A stretch of DNA of 64,000 bases from Bacteroidota bacterium. Lineage in GTDB: Bacteria > Bacteroidota > Bacteroidia > Chitinophagales > Chitinophagaceae. A model generated the notes under the pieces. It ran no database searches. It worked only from the letters and a program-made list of their open reading frames with translations, and was not told the origin of the DNA. The position numbers and the translations under genes were made by a program. Position 1 is the stretch's first letter; every line of letters begins with the position of its first letter. The stretch covers positions 248,001 through 312,000 of the forward strand of contig JAIUNW010000002.1 of the NCBI GenBank assembly GCA_020161535.1, given 5' to 3'. Below, piece after piece: positions 26,146 through 34,031 of the stretch.

Positions 26146-27780
26146 TTACCTGCTAGCTTTTTTTTCTGATTCAAATTGTTGTATAGCCTCGCGCAACTTG
26201 CCGCTTTTTTTAAGGGCCTTGATCATGCCACCAATTTCCTGCGGTGTATACGCATTCCTATTGCCGCTGATGTCTTTGGGCGTAAGTGTTTTGATGCGGC
26301 TACCGGGTGCTGGTGTGCGCATGGTTTGAATGCGGGTGCCTATGCGGCTGTTCACCACCCCATTGTCGATTTTTAACGGCCAGCCACCATCGTCTGTGAT
26401 AAAGAAGTAGTTATTGGCTTCGTCGTTTTCGCTGATCACATCATAAGCATCGGCCAAACAAACGAGGTAATAATAGCCCCTGATCGACGGCATGGTATAG
26501 GTCCACTGCATATTGTCTTCGCCATACATGGTTTCAGCTACTCCTGTGCCACCGGCTAAATCGATGTGGTTCCACCAGTTGCCGGCTATACCAACACCTG
26601 CATTCAGCTTGCCGTTATCACCAGGAGAACCATATTGATCGGTGTATTCGTCGTACAACAAAATGCCGTAATCATTTGCATCGAAAGCATTGTAATACAA
26701 ATAGCAAATGTTCCATCGTTTGGTGGCGCTGATCGATTCACTGCCGATATTGTACACATTGTAATGCATTTTCCGGCTGCGTGGATTGCTGCCGCTGTTT
26801 TGTTCGTCGCTCACATTCCAGGGCACCAGGTCATAGTTGCCTGTGGTATTGTTGTCGGGCGGATCAACGGGATTGTAATCGTCAGCAACCCCATTGGTTG
26901 CCACGAAAGCCATCATGCCGAATTGCGGATCAACCATGAAATTGTAGTCGATCCAGATAAAGCCTTTGTCGCCCCAAACATTTCCCCAGGAGTTGACCAC
27001 CTGAAAGGCGCCGTTTGGTCCCTTGCTATTATCGTAGCCAATAATCATCATTGCATGATGGGCATGTTCTCCCACATTTGTAAAACTGGAATGGCTGGTA
27101 AGTACCTGGTCGCTGCGCCAGGTCATGAAATTGTCGCTGAGTTTAGCACCGAATACCACCGGCCGGTTTTGAGAGATATAGGTTTTGATTTCGTTGACCG
27201 ACATCGAAATTTTTCGGTAGTTGCTCAATTTGTTTACCGCGGCTTCACCAGCTACGCCGGCATCGGGCGATTGTGAACAGTCGCCCATATTAGTATAGGG
27301 TACGCTGCTCAGGGAAGCGGTACCCCGGTTGATCAGTTGGGTAAAAGCAGGCTCGAAGTTGGTGCCGTTGCAATCACCTCCCTTTTCGGCAGCAGGGATG
27401 GCTAGAAAAAGATCCTTCGGACTTGTCTGGTTCCTATTGCTCGCCAGGTCGGTACTGCTCCAGTTTTTGTCGATGGCATTGAGGGTTGTTTTCAGGTTAT
27501 ACCCCACCGCCCAGGTTACACAAGTGCCGTATTGGCCCTGATCACCAATGGGCGGCAGTTTTGCTTTGATGGAAAAGCTGGTCGGCAGGTTGCCATCGCC
27601 AAGAACCAGGTTGATATTCGATGGAATTTTAGACGGGTCGTCCTGTCCCGACCAGCCCAGGGCAAAGGGCGTGTTGGGTGTTGGATTCGGACCAGGGTCG
27701 GTGCTTTGTTCACGTTGGCAACTGCCCAATAAAATGACTGGGGCGACCAGCAGCCATTTCAAATAAGAATTGTTTGTCAT
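26146..27780 (-). CDS. Papain-like (C1A) cysteine peptidase lipoprotein
   Basis: A 544-residue exported peptidase. The lipoprotein signal ends LLGSC with the lipidated Cys at residue 21, followed by a Pro/Asn/Asp linker. The C1 active site is complete: oxyanion Gln and catalytic Cys87 in GDQGQYGTCVTWAVGYN, His242 in EHAHHAMMIIGYD, Asn263 in QVVNSWGNVWGDKGF. The C-terminal 230 residues form an extra domain rich in Tyr, Asn and Asp, including SENDEANNYFFITDDGG, reminiscent of CARDB-like surface modules. A frame extension to 27975 is not needed. It is the second gene of a pair with the pentapeptide lipoprotein 11 bases upstream. Confidence 0.9.
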   Translation of the reverse strand: MTNNSYLKWLLVAPVILLGSCQREQSTDPGPNPTPNTPFALGWSGQDDPSKIPSNINLVLGDGNLPTSFSIKAKLPPIGDQGQYGTCVTWAVGYNLKTTLNAIDKNWSSTDLASNRNQTSPKDLFLAIPAAEKGGDCNGTNFEPAFTQLINRGTASLSSVPYTNMGDCSQSPDAGVAGEAAVNKLSNYRKISMSVNEIKTYISQNRPVVFGAKLSDNFMTWRSDQVLTSHSSFTNVGEHAHHAMMIIGYDNSKGPNGAFQVVNSWGNVWGDKGFIWIDYNFMVDPQFGMMAFVATNGVADDYNPVDPPDNNTTGNYDLVPWNVSDEQNSGSNPRSRKMHYNVYNIGSESISATKRWNICYLYYNAFDANDYGILLYDEYTDQYGSPGDNGKLNAGVGIAGNWWNHIDLAGGTGVAETMYGEDNMQWTYTMPSIRGYYYLVCLADAYDVISENDEANNYFFITDDGGWPLKIDNGVVNSRIGTRIQTMRTPAPGSRIKTLTPKDISGNRNAYTPQEIGGMIKALKKSGKLREAIQQFESEKKASR

Positions 27781-27791
27781 GATTATCTGCT

Positions 27792-28712
27792 TTAAGGTTC
27801 TTGTTGATTGGCGGTTGATGTAGCGGGCAATAGATTTTTGTCTGCATAACCATCTACCAGTTTCATATTCGTGGTAATGATTTCCGCTTTGCTGGTTAGG
27901 TTGGAGAAAACGGGCCGGCTGAAAAACAAAGTATTGCTGAAATCGACCGCCTGGTGAAAGATGGTCTTGTTCCATTCTGCATGTTGCCCAAACACTGCCC
28001 CGTTAAAATTGGCCTTGCCGAAATATTCACCGTATTCAAAAAAAGCGGCACGCCTAAAATTGGCCAGGCCGAAATCGGCATATTGGTGCGCAGAAATGGC
28101 GGCCAAAGAAACGTTTTGCCAGAAATCGGCTTGTTGCAAGGATAGCTGCCCGTAAATATTGGCTTGCTTGGCCCAGAAAACACCGCGAATAACTGACTCC
28201 TGCAACAGCAACTGTTGACTGAAAAAAGCTTCGTCAAGGCGCAGGTCTTGTTGAAAATGGCAGGCTTGGAGTTGAACGTCTTTGTCAAAGATACTCTTGC
28301 TGAGCACCAGCGATTGGTCGAAACTGGCGCCGCGAAAATCGAAACTGTCTTTAAAGAGGCAGTTGTAAAAGCCGAGGTTGTTGCTGAATCGACTGGTTGT
28401 ATTTCGATTGTTATCGCTGTTAAAGGCTACTACCTTACCCTTAAACGTGCAACTTTCAAAATACAAAGCCGTGGCTATTGTACTGTTGTAATTATTGTTA
28501 CCAGTGGGGAAAGGTTGAATTTGGGTAAAGTCGAGGTCGCCAACAATGGTGCAGAAGGCGTAGCTTTTCACCTTGTTGCGACGGATATTATCAACGACTT
28601 CAGTGGCCTTGATCGTTTTCGGCTGGGCCTTACCGGCACTGGCGCAACCGGTATGGCCGGCAACTAAGAGCCAAATAAAAAAGGAAGTGATCTTGCGCGA
28701 AAATTTTTCCAT
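27792..28712 (-). CDS. Pentapeptide-repeat-like lipoprotein
   Basis: A 306-residue protein with a probable lipoprotein signal (FFIWLLVAGHTGC). From about residue 80 to 270 it is built of A(N/D)F-type five-residue steps (FRGASFDQS, CHFQQDLRLDEAFFSQ, ADFWQNVSLAA, LANFRRAAFFEYGEYFGKANFNGAVFGQ), which should fold as a right-handed quadrilateral beta-helix. The function is unknown. It is encoded immediately before the papain-like peptidase, so the two exported lipoproteins may be co-expressed. Confidence 0.82.
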   Translation of the reverse strand: MEKFSRKITSFFIWLLVAGHTGCASAGKAQPKTIKATEVVDNIRRNKVKSYAFCTIVGDLDFTQIQPFPTGNNNYNSTIATALYFESCTFKGKVVAFNSDNNRNTTSRFSNNLGFYNCLFKDSFDFRGASFDQSLVLSKSIFDKDVQLQACHFQQDLRLDEAFFSQQLLLQESVIRGVFWAKQANIYGQLSLQQADFWQNVSLAAISAHQYADFGLANFRRAAFFEYGEYFGKANFNGAVFGQHAEWNKTIFHQAVDFSNTLFFSRPVFSNLTSKAEIITTNMKLVDGYADKNLLPATSTANQQEP

Positions 28713-28818
28713 AACACTGCTGTTGAATATCGAAACAACAGTGTGAAATTATCGCGGTGGCCGACGGTAGACAATCGACAGTTAGCAGTATATTTTTCTA
28801 CTGGTTATCCGGTAGAAA

Positions 28819-28995
28819 TCAGTCCAGGAAATCGTCTTCCTTGTCTTTCGGGCCATATTTATCAAACAACTTATCAATCGCGCCACCGAAAATGGGGAAC
28901 TTGGTTTTTGCAAAATTTTTGATGACGTCAATGGCTTTGTATGCCTGGGTTTCGGTTAAGCCTTCTGCCATCAGTTGATCAATCAGTTCTTTCAT
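28819..28995 (-). CDS. Small 58-residue acidic-tailed protein
   Basis: A short ORF read on the minus strand, starting MKELIDQLMAEGLTETQAYK, followed by AIDVIKNFAKTKFPIFGGAI and an end of DKLFDKYGPKDKEDDFLD. The pattern of a helix with GLTETQA, then a second helix with VIKNFAKTKFP and a GGAIDKLF turn, looks like small YidB/DUF2780-like helical proteins, but I cannot assign a family. The amphipathic helices and clean stop support coding. It lies upstream of the pentapeptide lipoprotein gene and downstream of the clpX terminator. Confidence 0.65.
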   Translation of the reverse strand: MKELIDQLMAEGLTETQAYKAIDVIKNFAKTKFPIFGGAIDKLFDKYGPKDKEDDFLD

Positions 28996-29087
28996 GCCGC
29001 GGTTTTGTAGGATGGGAAGGTACGATGAAATGGTTTCGATTGGCTGTTGAAAATATGGGTGCTACCAATTGGTGACAACGGCTGCGT

Positions 29088-29125
29088 ACAAAAAACAAGA
29101 AGCCGCTCTTTGGGGAGCGACTTCT
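29088..29125 (-). terminator. Intrinsic terminator of clpX
   Basis: On the minus strand a stem AGAAG-x-CGCTC / GAGCG-x-CTTCT with a six-base loop is followed by TTGTTTTTTG. It lies about 57 bases after the clpX stop. Confidence 0.8.
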
Positions 29126-29181
29126 ATTATTTAGCCAGTGAAAAACAGGTAAGTGCTTTTAGCACATAACGTCAGTGCGTT

Positions 29182-30414
29182 TTAAGCCACTTTCAGTAAG
29201 CTCATTTTGCTCTTGTCGAATTTTTTCTCTGCGTATTCCAGTGTCAGGTGAAACTTGGTTTCTTTGCTCGATGGCAATTCAAACATGGCATCGGTTAGAA
29301 TGCTTTCGCAAATGGAGCGAAGGCCGCGGGCACCGAGTTTGTATTCCATGGCTTTGGCCACCATGAACTCGAGTACGTCATTATCGATGGTGAGTTCAAT
29401 GCCTTCAATGTCAAACAGCCTTTTGTATTGTTTGATCAATGCGTTTTTCGGCTCGGTCAAAATCGAACGAAGTGTTTCTGCATCGAGCGGATTCAGGTAG
29501 GTCACTACCGGCAAACGACCCAGCAATTCAGGAATCAATCCGAAGTGTTTCAAATCCTGCGCGTTTACATATTGCAACAGGTTTTTCTTGGCATGTTCCT
29601 GTGCTTCTTTGTTCACGTTGAAGCCGATGGCATTGGTGTTCACGCGGCGCGCGATCAGTTTGTCCACGCCATCAAATGCACCACCGCAAACGAAGAGAAT
29701 ATTTTGCGTATTGATCTTGATGAGTTTCTGTTCCGGATGCTTGCGACCTCCCTGTGGTGGCACCAGTACATCGGTTCCTTCGAGCAATTTCAACAAGCCC
29801 TGTTGCACACCTTCGCCACTCACATCACGTGTAATAGAAGGGTTGTCGCCCTTTCTCGCAATCTTGTCAATCTCATCGATGTAAACGATACCGCGTTCCG
29901 CAGCAGCTACATCGTAGTTGCACACCTGCAAGAGGCGCGTGAGTATGCTTTCCACATCTTCGCCCACATAACCGGCTTCGGTGAATACGGTGGCGTCGAC
30001 GATGGCAAAAGGAACGTTCAATAATTTGGCGATGGTTTTGGCCAGCAGGGTTTTACCGGTACCGGTTTCACCCACCATCACGATATTGCTTTTCTCAATA
30101 TCAACTTCGCCTTCGGTTGTTTTTTGCTGCAGGCGTTTGTAATGATTGTACACGGCTACCGACAATACTTTTTTGGCATCGTCTTGTCCGATTACATATT
30201 CATCCAGAAAGCGTTTGATTTCAATGGGTTTCTTAACGGTCAACTTGAAGCCAGGGCCGCTGGGTTCTGATCGGGTCAGCAGTTCCTGTTCAATGATTTC
30301 TCTTGCGTGTTCCACACAGTTCTCACAGATATGACCATCTTGCCCGGCGATGAGTATTTTCACCTCGTCGCGGCTTCGGCCACAGAAGGAACAGTGTAAA
30401 GTATTTTTAGCCAT
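29182..30414 (-). CDS. clpX: ATP-dependent Clp protease ATPase subunit ClpX
   Basis: A 410-residue AAA+ unfoldase that feeds substrates to ClpP. The N-terminal zinc-binding domain has [11 protein letters not shown] and HICENC. Walker A is [12 protein letters not shown], the pore-1 loop is [10 protein letters not shown], Walker B is [10 protein letters not shown], and sensor 2 is in [10 protein letters not shown]. Length is typical. It is the last gene of tig-clpP-clpP-clpX but has its own promoter box after a terminator. Confidence 0.98.
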   Translation of the reverse strand: MAKNTLHCSFCGRSRDEVKILIAGQDGHICENCVEHAREIIEQELLTRSEPSGPGFKLTVKKPIEIKRFLDEYVIGQDDAKKVLSVAVYNHYKRLQQKTTEGEVDIEKSNIVMVGETGTGKTLLAKTIAKLLNVPFAIVDATVFTEAGYVGEDVESILTRLLQVCNYDVAAAERGIVYIDEIDKIARKGDNPSITRDVSGEGVQQGLLKLLEGTDVLVPPQGGRKHPEQKLIKINTQNILFVCGGAFDGVDKLIARRVNTNAIGFNVNKEAQEHAKKNLLQYVNAQDLKHFGLIPELLGRLPVVTYLNPLDAETLRSILTEPKNALIKQYKRLFDIEGIELTIDNDVLEFMVAKAMEYKLGARGLRSICESILTDAMFELPSSKETKFHLTLEYAEKKFDKSKMSLLKVA

Positions 30415-30431
30415 ATTCGTTTTGCTAATTG

Positions 30432-30439
30432 CAAAGATA
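30432..30439 (-). promoter_or_regulatory. -7 box of clpX
   Basis: The minus strand reads TATCTTTG, a perfect TAnnTTTG box, 18 bases upstream of the clpX ATG and directly after the terminator stem of the preceding clpP. clpX can therefore be transcribed apart from the clpP genes. Confidence 0.55.
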
Positions 30440-30467
30440 AAAAACCGTTCCGGGATATCGGAACGGT
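30439..30467 (-). terminator. Intrinsic terminator between clpP and clpX
   Basis: The perfect nine-base stem ACCGTTCCG / CGGAACGGT with a six-base loop is followed on the minus strand by TTTTTT. It lies about 50 bases after the clpP stop. Confidence 0.8.
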
Positions 30468-30515
30468 CATTTACGTTGTTTTATTACGAGGTTTTTGGGC
30501 AAAAAGCCCGTTCCA

Positions 30516-31145
30516 CTAGATGTTTTCCACGATTTCGTCAACGATACCGTAAGCGATGGCGTCTTTGGCGTCCATCCAATAGTCACGGTCGAAATCTTTC
30601 ATGATCTGGGCCATGGTTTTGCCACAGTTCTCGGCTAATATCTTGGCACCCAGTTCTTTAACTCTCTTGGTTTGGATGGCCTGGATCTCCAGGTCGGCGC
30701 TTACGCCTTGCATATGTCCGCCGAGGCTGGGCTGGTGGATCATTACTTCGCCGTGGGGATAGATAAAGCGCCGGCCTTTTACGCCACCACTGAGTAAAAT
30801 AGACCCCATGGAAGCAGCGAGACCCATACAGATGGTGCTCACCGGACTTTTCAGCATGCGCATGGTGTCGTAGATGACCATGCCGCTGGTGACCACACCT
30901 CCGGGGCTGTTGATATAAAATTTGATCTCTTTGCCTTTTTCATGGTCGTCGAGCAAGAGCATTTTGGTAACCACTTCGCGGGCCGATTTATCGTCGACTG
31001 GTCCCCAGAGATGCACCGCTCTTTCGCTGAAGAAATATTTCTCCAGTTTCTTGTTGAGCATCATGAGGTCGTCGCGTTTGTCTTCCGACTGCTTTTCTTC
31101 TTCCTCTTCCATTCTGAATGATCCGTATGATGTGTTGTATAACAT
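30516..31145 (-). CDS. clpP: ClpP protease subunit, second paralogue
   Basis: A 209-residue serine protease subunit. The catalytic triad is complete: Ser in GLAASMGSILLSGG, His in VMIHQPSLGG, Asp in KDFDRDYWM. FYINSPGGVVTSGMVIYDTM is typical. The N-terminus is unusual, with an acidic Glu-rich stretch (RMEEEEEKQSEDKRDD) before the fold begins at about residue 30. It lies 23 bases after the other clpP, suggesting that the two form a mixed ClpP1P2 tetradecamer (inference). Confidence 0.95.
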   Translation of the reverse strand: MLYNTSYGSFRMEEEEEKQSEDKRDDLMMLNKKLEKYFFSERAVHLWGPVDDKSAREVVTKMLLLDDHEKGKEIKFYINSPGGVVTSGMVIYDTMRMLKSPVSTICMGLAASMGSILLSGGVKGRRFIYPHGEVMIHQPSLGGHMQGVSADLEIQAIQTKRVKELGAKILAENCGKTMAQIMKDFDRDYWMDAKDAIAYGIVDEIVENI

Positions 31146-31168
31146 GTCAGCTTGTTTTTACAGAGTGA

Positions 31169-31855
31169 TTAGTCTTTGTTCTCCTTGCGCGGATTCACCA
31201 ACAGTACTTCGTCTACCAGGCCATATTCTTTGGCTTCGAGCGAGGTGAGCCAGTAGTCGCGGTCGCAATCTTTCTCTACTTGCTTGATGGATTTGCCGGT
31301 GTGGTTAGAGATGATTTCGTACAATTCTCTTTTCAGTTTGCGAATCTCATTCACCGTGATTTCGATATCTGATGCTTGTCCGCCGATAGCACCGCTTGGT
31401 TGGTGCATCATGATGCGGCTGTGTTTCAGCGCGGTTCTTTTGCCCTTGGTGCCGGCGCACATCAGTACAGCGCCCATGGAGGCGGCCATACCGATACATA
31501 TGGTGGCTACATCGGGGGTGATGTATTGCAGGGTGTCATACATGCCGAGACCAGCGTACACACTGCCACCGGGACAGTTGATATACATCTGGATGTCGCG
31601 GGTACGGTCGGTGCTTTCGAGGAACAATAACTGTGCGGTAACGATATTGGCTACTTCGTCGTTGATGGGGTAACCGAGAAAAATGATCCGGTCCATCATC
31701 AGGCGGCTGTAAACGTCCATAACGGCGATGTTCATGGGCCGTTCTTCAATGATATTCGGAGTCAAGTTCGTAACCTGGTGCTTTTGGTAGTCATGCAGGG
31801 TCAGGCTCGAGATGCCCCGGTGCTTGATTGCATATTTTTCAAATTCTGATGCCAT
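31169..31855 (-). CDS. clpP: ClpP protease subunit, first paralogue
   Basis: A 228-residue ClpP with an intact triad: Ser in GMAASMGAVLMCAG, His in IMMHQPSGAIGG, Asp in KDCDRDYWL. A 40-residue N-terminal extension (with the fold beginning near DVYSRLMMDRIIFLG) may be a propeptide or tail. It differs clearly in sequence from the neighbouring clpP, so this is an old duplication rather than a recent copy. It is separated from tig by a terminator and a triple-palindrome element. Confidence 0.96.
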   Translation of the reverse strand: MASEFEKYAIKHRGISSLTLHDYQKHQVTNLTPNIIEERPMNIAVMDVYSRLMMDRIIFLGYPINDEVANIVTAQLLFLESTDRTRDIQMYINCPGGSVYAGLGMYDTLQYITPDVATICIGMAASMGAVLMCAGTKGKRTALKHSRIMMHQPSGAIGGQASDIEITVNEIRKLKRELYEIISNHTGKSIKQVEKDCDRDYWLTSLEAKEYGLVDEVLLVNPRKENKD

Positions 31856-31947
31856 ATTTCCGGATTGTTTGTTTAAAATTAAGCACTAGCATGAATCAAA
31901 TACCTCTCCAATTGAAAATCATGACAAAAAGGCGGGTTTCGCTTTCT

Positions 31948-31986
31948 ACCCGTCGGGTTGCACCCGTCGGGTAAAACCCGACGGGT
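31948..31986. repeat. Triple-palindrome element, copy A
   Basis: Three 11-base palindromes ACCCGWCGGGT at 31948, 31962 and 31976 are separated by TGC and AAA. Copies B and C have the same structure in reverse complement. It lies 3' of tig, just beyond its terminator, and before clpP. Confidence 0.92.
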
Positions 31987-31988
31987 AG

Positions 31989-32018
31989 AAAAAAAACGGG
32001 CGACCACTTAGGCCGCCC
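31989..32018 (-). terminator. Intrinsic terminator of tig
   Basis: The stem GGGCGACC / GGCCGCCC (one A-C mismatch) with an ACTTA loop is followed on the minus strand by a T-run. It starts 18 bases after the tig stop. Confidence 0.8.
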
Positions 32019-32035
32019 ATTCAATGTATTAACTA

Positions 32036-33424
32036 TTAGTGGTGGTGATGCTGGTGTTCGGCTTGCATTTTCTGGAAAGCATCGAGGCTGATCGGCTTCT
32101 CGTCTTTCTTCACTTTACTTTCAGCCACCGCGAACACTTTATCGGTTTGGATGCGGTTGAAACTGTCTTCTACAAATTTGCGGTCTTTCATCATCCGCTC
32201 AACATAGTCGTTCACCCAGGGTTGGTCGGTACCGAGTTGACCCATATTCATGCCACCCATATAACTGAACAATTGGTTGCGGGCAAAATCACGCAGGTCG
32301 TCGGCGCCTACTTCGATGTTGTTTTCTTTCACCAGTTTGTCAACAATCAGGGTCCATTTCAGTGAATTGGCGAAACCGGGGTATTCGCGGTTGGCCTCTT
32401 CTTCGCTCTTTGCTTGTTCGCCATTGTTTTGGATCCAGCGTTTCAGGAAGTTTTCGGGAAAATTGATGCTGGTTTTATCAACCAGGTAATGATAAATACC
32501 GTCAAACAATTGGTTGCGGCTTTGCGCATCCAGTTGTGCCTGGATATCTTCTTTGATCGCGTTGCGGAAACCGGCTTCGTCGCTGATTTCTTTGCCCGGA
32601 AAAACAGCTTTGAAGAATGTTTCGTCGAGCGCTGCTTTTTCAACCAGACCTACTTTGGTGATGGTCATGTTGAAACGACGGTCGGCATCGGCCGGCTCGG
32701 TAGTAGAGAGACCCAGGTCGCCCAATACCCATTCGCGTTCTTTGGTATCGAATGCTTCAGCAAGGGTTGCTTGAAGCTGATCGTCGGCTTTCTTGCCAAT
32801 CAATGATGGGCGGAAAGATTCGCTGAAATATTTTACCAGCAGGGAATTGTCTTTGGTAACGCCCTCTGCAACAGGGTTGCCATCGGCGTCTATTTCGGTG
32901 AAGGTTACATTGAGCACATTGTCATCGCCGGTTACGGTTTCGGGGTTGGTCATATTGCCATGACGCAACAGCAGGCGATCAACTTCTTCGTTGATCATTG
33001 CATCTGTTACCTCGATCTTGTAGAAAGGCAGGGAGGCGGTACTAAGATCAGCAATGCTATAGTCGGGCTTCAAGCCGATTTCGAACGCGAAAGCATATTC
33101 ATCGGGTTTGTTGAAATCCAATTGACGCGAATCGTTTTCAGGCAGGGGCAGGGGTTGGGCGAAGATTTCCAGTTTCTCATTCACCATATAATCGTTCAGG
33201 TTTTTTTCAACCGAACGAAGAACTTCGTCAACAAATACACTTTGTCCGTGCATTTTGCGAATGAGTCCGGCGGGAACCATTCCCTTCCTAAAACCTGGAA
33301 TATTTGCCTGCTTGCTATAATTCTTCAGCGCTTTCTCAAAAGAAGGCAGGTAGTCTTCTTTTGCCAGCTTCACAGTGATTTTGTCGTTGAGCTGACCGAT
33401 ATTTTCCCGGGTAACTGTTGCCAT
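32036..33424 (-). CDS. tig: Trigger factor
   Basis: A 462-residue ribosome-associated chaperone. The N-terminal ribosome-binding domain carries the signature IPGFRKGMVPAGLIRKMHG. The middle region (about 160-255) corresponds to the FKBP-like domain but is divergent, so prolyl isomerase activity is doubtful. A helical C-terminal domain follows (PENFLKRWIQNNGE). The protein ends in QAEHQHHHH, a natural His-rich tail. ATG 33424 (MATVTRENIGQL) is chosen over the upstream frame extension. It heads the Clp cluster, as in many bacteria. Confidence 0.94.
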   Translation of the reverse strand: MATVTRENIGQLNDKITVKLAKEDYLPSFEKALKNYSKQANIPGFRKGMVPAGLIRKMHGQSVFVDEVLRSVEKNLNDYMVNEKLEIFAQPLPLPENDSRQLDFNKPDEYAFAFEIGLKPDYSIADLSTASLPFYKIEVTDAMINEEVDRLLLRHGNMTNPETVTGDDNVLNVTFTEIDADGNPVAEGVTKDNSLLVKYFSESFRPSLIGKKADDQLQATLAEAFDTKEREWVLGDLGLSTTEPADADRRFNMTITKVGLVEKAALDETFFKAVFPGKEISDEAGFRNAIKEDIQAQLDAQSRNQLFDGIYHYLVDKTSINFPENFLKRWIQNNGEQAKSEEEANREYPGFANSLKWTLIVDKLVKENNIEVGADDLRDFARNQLFSYMGGMNMGQLGTDQPWVNDYVERMMKDRKFVEDSFNRIQTDKVFAVAESKVKKDEKPISLDAFQKMQAEHQHHHH

Positions 33425-33447
33425 AATTAAAATAACTTTTGGGGGTG

Positions 33448-33455
33448 CAAAGGTA
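33448..33455 (-). promoter_or_regulatory. -7 box of tig
   Basis: TACCTTTG on the minus strand, 23 bases upstream of the tig ATG, matches TAnnTTTG. The expected -33 position falls in the TTTAAGG repeat and no TTTG is seen there. Confidence 0.45.
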
Positions 33456-33463
33456 AGCAAATT

Positions 33464-33505
33464 GTTTAAGGTTTAAAGTTTAAGGTTTAAGGTTGCTGCC
33501 GCGTG
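33464..33505 (+). repeat. Dispersed intergenic repeat, left arm, copy 2
   Basis: GTTTAAGG/GTTTAAAG runs end in the 17-bp core AAGGTTGCTGCCGCGTG (33489-33505), identical to 2251-2267. An inverted counterpart lies at 33981-34020, so the two enclose the 23-bp tandem array. Confidence 0.8.
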
Positions 33506-33561
33506 TTTTGTATACTTTCTGTTGTTCGGAAGGGGTCGGTATGGGTGTTCTTTGGTTTTTA

Positions 33562-33834
33562 AGCAGGATTTTCTTTGTTTTTGGAGTAGGGTTTCCATGG
33601 TTTTTGGAATGGGATTTCCATGGCTTCAAGAGCAGGGTTTCAGCGGTTTGTGGAGCGGCGTTCTATAGTTCCTGTAGCGGGATTTTCATTGTTTTGGAGC
33701 AGGGTTTCCATGTTCTTTGGAGCAGGCGTGTTATGGTTTCTGAAGTGAGATTTCCATGGCTTCAAGAGCAGGGCTCCCGTTGTTTCTGTAGCGGGGTTTT
33801 TAGGTCTAAGGAGCCGGGTTTCCAGGGTTTCAGG
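33562..33834. repeat. Degenerate 23-bp tandem array, twelve units
   Basis: Units of 22-23 bases with consensus near AGCAGGGTTTCCATGGTTTT begin at 33562, 33585, 33608, 33631, 33654, 33676, 33698, 33721, 33744, 33767, 33790 and 33812. The pair starting at 33608 and the pair at 33744 are nearly identical, which suggests a higher-order 136-base duplication. The 607-base gap between tig and the universal stress gene holds this array and its flanking inverted repeats, and no gene I would accept. Confidence 0.88.
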
Positions 33835-33980
33835 CGCAAAACGCCAAGGTTTTGGTTGTCAGTAATAAGATTTGACAGCATACAGCAGCAAGGGCTGAAA
33901 GGCCCAGGTACTGCCTGCAAAACATCGGTAATCACTAATAAGAATTTTATAACTGGCTATTTGTCAAGAACTTAATAGTT

Positions 33981-34020
33981 GCGGCAGCAACCTTACACCT
34001 TAGACCTTACACTTTAAACC
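33981..34020 (-). repeat. Dispersed intergenic repeat, inverted right arm
   Basis: GCGGCAGCAACCTTA followed by ACCTTA and ACTTTAAACC steps is the reverse complement of the left arm at 33464-33505 with a few changes. Confidence 0.75.
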
Positions 34021-34031
34021 CGAGTTTCCCC

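Noticed and set aside
28713..28750. Imperfect inverted repeat ACACTG...CAACAGTGT before the pentapeptide gene
   Set aside because: The arms need a three-base bulge and the position is not typical of an operator or terminator, so it is too weak to annotate.
28757..28978. 73-codon plus ORF
   Set aside because: It is opposite the better-supported 58-residue minus ORF and has a Ser-rich, motif-free translation.
33562..33834. Possible CRISPR array
   Set aside because: The units are contiguous with no spacers, and there are no cas genes in the window.
33493..33975. 160-codon ORF over the 23-bp array
   Set aside because: The unit length is not a multiple of three, so each unit is read in a different frame. 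The open frame reflects biased composition, not selection.
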